A DNA stretch of 64,000 nucleotides from Ornithinibacillus bavariensis (GTDB lineage: Bacteria; Bacillota; Bacilli; Bacillales; Amphibacillaceae). A program made the position numbers and the translations under genes. The notes beneath the pieces were generated by a model. That model saw only the letters and a program-made list of their open reading frames with translations, made no database searches and was not told the DNA's origin. Of this stretch, positions 61,716 through 64,000 are shown piece after piece. How positions within the stretch are numbered: position 1 is the first letter of the stretch; every line of letters starts with the position of its first letter. The stretch covers positions 496,001 through 560,000 of the forward strand of contig NZ_BORP01000001.1 of NCBI RefSeq assembly GCF_018333235.1, given 5' to 3'.

Positions 61716-62519
61716 TTGGTTAGAAAGATTGGAATTGATGCTGGCGGATCACTTGTGAAAATCGCTTATCATGAGCAAGAAAAAATACATATTAAAACAT
61801 TTTCAAATCATGAATTGGATCAGGCTATCTCCTGGTTATCGCCGTTTTTGTCTGATGCTATTGTCTACGCAACGGGAGGAAAAGCGGGACATTTTAAGAA
61901 TATTAACTCGAATACTTGCCATATCGTTGAGGAATTTCGTGCAGTCACAAAAGGAAGTCGCTACTTGCTGCAAGAGGAAAAAGGTATTCAGGGTGAGGAA
62001 TTCATTTTAGTAAATATTGGTACAGGTACCTCTATTTTTCATGTGACAGAGGATTCCTATGAACGAGTAATGGGCAGTGGCATTGGTGGTGGAACCTTAA
62101 TGGGGCTTGGCCACTTAATAACAGGGGAGACGGATTTTCATTTATTTACTTCCCTAGCTTTAAAGGGTGATAATCGTAATAGTGATTTACTTGTCCGAGA
62201 TATTTATGCCCCTGATGAGCCTCCTATTTTTGGAGATTTGACTGCAGCTAATTTCGGAAAAGCCCATTTGAACAAAGCTGCTACAGAGCAGGATTATTTG
62301 GCTAGTGTTATCCATTTAATTGGAGAGACAATTGTATTACTTGCTGGTCAAGCAGCGACTAGGAAGCAGGTTAAGCGAATAGTATTTGTTGGCAGTACAT
62401 TAATAAATAATAAACCATTACAAACAGTGTTAACTAGTTTTCATAAGGCATTGGCATATGATCCAATCTTTTTAGAAAAAGGGTCACATGCTGGGGCAAT
62501 TGGAGCCTTACTTAGTTAG
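61716..62519 (+). CDS. coaW: type II pantothenate kinase
   Basis: A 267-residue kinase for the first step of coenzyme A synthesis, of the eukaryote-like type II family found in staphylococci and some Bacillaceae. KIGIDAGGSLVKIAY (phosphate loop), FILVNIGTGTSIF, GSGIGGGTLMGLG and VFVGSTLINN are the expected motifs. TTG at 61716 has AGGGGGAA 7 bases upstream; the open frame to 61674 lacks one. Type II enzymes are usually insensitive to CoA feedback. Monocistronic. Confidence 0.92.
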   Translation: MVRKIGIDAGGSLVKIAYHEQEKIHIKTFSNHELDQAISWLSPFLSDAIVYATGGKAGHFKNINSNTCHIVEEFRAVTKGSRYLLQEEKGIQGEEFILVNIGTGTSIFHVTEDSYERVMGSGIGGGTLMGLGHLITGETDFHLFTSLALKGDNRNSDLLVRDIYAPDEPPIFGDLTAANFGKAHLNKAATEQDYLASVIHLIGETIVLLAGQAATRKQVKRIVFVGSTLINNKPLQTVLTSFHKALAYDPIFLEKGSHAGAIGALLS

Positions 62520-62537
62520 TGTCTATGTACAAAGTTG

Positions 62538-62582
62538 ATGGAGAATACTTTCCTCAATGGTAGTATTCTCCATCCTTTTTTG
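62538..62582. terminator. Rho-independent terminator
   Basis: ATGGAGAATACT pairs perfectly with AGTATTCTCCAT, followed by CCTTTTTT, after coaW and before the convergent polymerase gene. Confidence 0.9.
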
Positions 62583-62636
62583 GTAGCTAAGAAAAATCTT
62601 TCTCGCCCCATTAGGAAGTTCCTCAAGACATTTTTA

Positions 62637-63887
62637 TTATGCATGATGTCCACCAATTTTTTTACTGCGATCAATAGTTACGCCAGCATCGGTATAACTA
62701 CTTGCACGAAGAATGGCAGTAGCCCCATATTTATCACGAATAGCATCCATAACATAGCCAATGTCGGTTTTTTTGGAGCGATTTTCAAATAAATTTAATT
62801 GGGTCTCGGCTTTTTCATATAAATTATCGAGTGTTACATAAACATGGCGAATATTACTATGTCCATCATAGAATTCATGGAAAAGCTGCATACAAACATG
62901 GTACACATCCATCGTCACATTAGTTGGTATGGAAATAGAACGAGAACGAGAAAATCCGCCCCCAGTTTCTTTAGAATAAGCAATTCCGAGGTGAATCGTT
63001 TTTCCTGTTTTTCCCGCTGTACGAGCACGCCGACACACCTCTTCACAAAGATCTAAAATACAAACAGCAACGTCATCTTTGGTATAGTCACGTAAAAGAG
63101 CAATACCATGCCGAAAGCCCTTTTGTTCATGTTTAACAAAGTCTCCATATACCGGACTTAAGTCAACTCCCCACGCATGCCAGTAAAGCTGTTCACCCAT
63201 AATGCCGAACCGTTTCTTCAGATGATTTAAATCAAACCTTGCGAGCTGACCAAGAGTAATAATTCCCATACGATTCAGGTTTTTTTTCATTCTATTTCCG
63301 ATTCCCCATATTTTTTCTACTGGAAACGGCCAAAGCTTTTCCTCCACATCCTCATAACGACATTCCGCAATACCAACCTTTTTGGCATGTAAGTCCATGA
63401 CAACTTTCGCTAAAAATTTGTTATCACCAATTCCGATTGAGCAAGTGATACCGAAGCTTTCGAGAATGTCCTGCTTAATTTGTCTGGCAATTTCTCTAGC
63501 ATCTCCGAATAACCTACCAAGTCCATTTAGTGTAACCCAAACTTCATCAACAGAATATTGGTGAATGGCCTCCTTTGGGGCATATTGATTAATTAATCTG
63601 GTAATTTCTACGGAAACCTCTAAATAATCTGCCATATGGGCAGGAACGATATGAATATTTGGGTCTTTCGGTAATTCAAAAAAACGACTGACATTGCTGA
63701 TGCCGTATTTTTCTTTCAGAGCGGGCGATGCGGCAAGCACGATACTTCCCGAACGGCTTGGATCTCCCACAACTGCAAGTAGATCTTTCATTGGATCAAG
63801 CTCTAACTTAACGGCTTCTACACTGGCATAAAAGGAACGCATATCGATACAAAGTACATCGTGACGTGGAAATGAAGAATAGTCCAT
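62637..63887 (-). CDS. Y-family DNA polymerase, UvrX/YqjW-like
   Basis: A 416-residue translesion polymerase of the DinB/UmuC superfamily, closest in layout to Bacillus UvrX and YqjW. The catalytic carboxylates are in VLCIDMRSFYASVE and YSVDEVW; SIGIGDNKFLAKVVMDLHAK follows, then an HhH-like thumb (IWGIGNRMKKNLNRMGI) and the little-finger domain. The C-terminus contains QLNLFEN, a likely beta-clamp binding motif. ATG at 63887 has AGGTGGTG 6 bases upstream. A LexA box 18 bases upstream places it in the SOS regulon. Confidence 0.92.
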   Translation of the reverse strand: MDYSSFPRHDVLCIDMRSFYASVEAVKLELDPMKDLLAVVGDPSRSGSIVLAASPALKEKYGISNVSRFFELPKDPNIHIVPAHMADYLEVSVEITRLINQYAPKEAIHQYSVDEVWVTLNGLGRLFGDAREIARQIKQDILESFGITCSIGIGDNKFLAKVVMDLHAKKVGIAECRYEDVEEKLWPFPVEKIWGIGNRMKKNLNRMGIITLGQLARFDLNHLKKRFGIMGEQLYWHAWGVDLSPVYGDFVKHEQKGFRHGIALLRDYTKDDVAVCILDLCEEVCRRARTAGKTGKTIHLGIAYSKETGGGFSRSRSISIPTNVTMDVYHVCMQLFHEFYDGHSNIRHVYVTLDNLYEKAETQLNLFENRSKKTDIGYVMDAIRDKYGATAILRASSYTDAGVTIDRSKKIGGHHA

Positions 63888-63904
63888 GATATTCACCACC
63901 TAGA

Positions 63905-63916
63905 GAACATTTGTTC
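63905..63916. promoter_or_regulatory. LexA (DinR) SOS box
   Basis: GAACATTTGTTC is a perfect palindrome matching the Bacillus consensus (C)GAAC-N4-GTTC(G). It begins 18 bases before the start of the polymerase gene on the minus strand, close enough to block the promoter. Confidence 0.85.
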
Positions 63917-64000
63917 TTATTGTATGTCTTTTGTAGGAAGATTATCAATGGGAATTTATGCTAATTAAAAGGGCTCACGATTCCCTGACTAATTAGTTCC

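Noticed and set aside
62535-62792. 85-residue plus-strand frame after coaW
   Set aside because: It starts at the coaW terminator and is antisense to the polymerase gene.
1-64000. rRNA, tRNA or T-box genes
   Set aside because: No tRNA-like cloverleaf, 16S/23S signature or T-box sequence was noticed in any spacer by eye; a covariance-model scan would settle it.

Overview
The window is chromosomal DNA from a low-GC, endospore-forming Bacillota, most likely a Bacillaceae of the Oceanobacillus/Ornithinibacillus/Virgibacillus type. This rests on AT-rich sequence, strong AGGAGG ribosome sites, many TTG and GTG starts, intrinsic terminators after most units, a qoxABCD quinol oxidase, a YuaF/flotillin pair, YjcZ- and YjzC-type small proteins, a bacillopeptidase F-like protease, a LexA box of the GAAC-N4-GTTC type and a type II pantothenate kinase. 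The genus is inference. No rRNA, tRNA, CRISPR array, prophage or intact insertion sequence was seen.

Layout. 1-8 kb: a two-component flavin monooxygenase pair, MATE exporter, DsbA/FrnE-like oxidoreductase, lipoprotein, 3D-domain cell-wall protein, DinB-like protein and small proteins. 8.5-11.8 kb: a tight plus-strand run of MFS exporter, aminoglycoside 6-adenylyltransferase, GNAT acetyltransferase and Nudix hydrolase, followed by a decayed-looking spacer. 12-19 kb: heme O synthase and a 1728-residue secreted subtilase. 19-25 kb: aromatic acid exporter-like protein, a divergent DUF4363/DUF421 pair, an EAL-HDOD protein, a 245-bp palindromic repeat, a YjzC-like gene and prfC. 25.5-39 kb: HMG-CoA lyase, an XRE-cupin regulator, then an OFA-family transporter, a FdhF/YdeP-type molybdoenzyme, FdhD and a nearly complete molybdenum cofactor set (moaA, moeB, moeA, moaE, moaD, mobB, mobA, moaB, with moaC convergent). 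39-46.7 kb: 3-methyladenine glycosylase, an APH-fold kinase, a UPF0182 membrane protein, DUF2512 protein, a 51-bp tandem repeat array of about 13 units and small genes. 46.7-53.7 kb: flotillin and NfeD behind a sigma-W-type promoter, then qoxDCBA with a Rex-like operator. 53.8-64 kb: DUF2268 protease-like protein, Hsp20, alpha/beta hydrolase, thermitase-like subtilase, acyl-CoA synthetase, BCCT transporter, type II pantothenate kinase and an SOS-controlled Y-family polymerase.

How they work together. The 27.6-39 kb block reads as one module: a transporter, a molybdenum enzyme, its sulfur-transfer factor and the cofactor pathway, with a cre-like site in front suggesting carbon-source control. 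CtaB makes heme O, the precursor of the heme A needed by the QoxABCD oxidase. Most other genes are ordinary housekeeping or stress genes. The least explained pieces are the 51-bp array, the XRE-cupin gene whose expected start codon is ATC, the palindromic elements at 23.1 and 27.4 kb, and a 13-codon leader ORF before the large protease.
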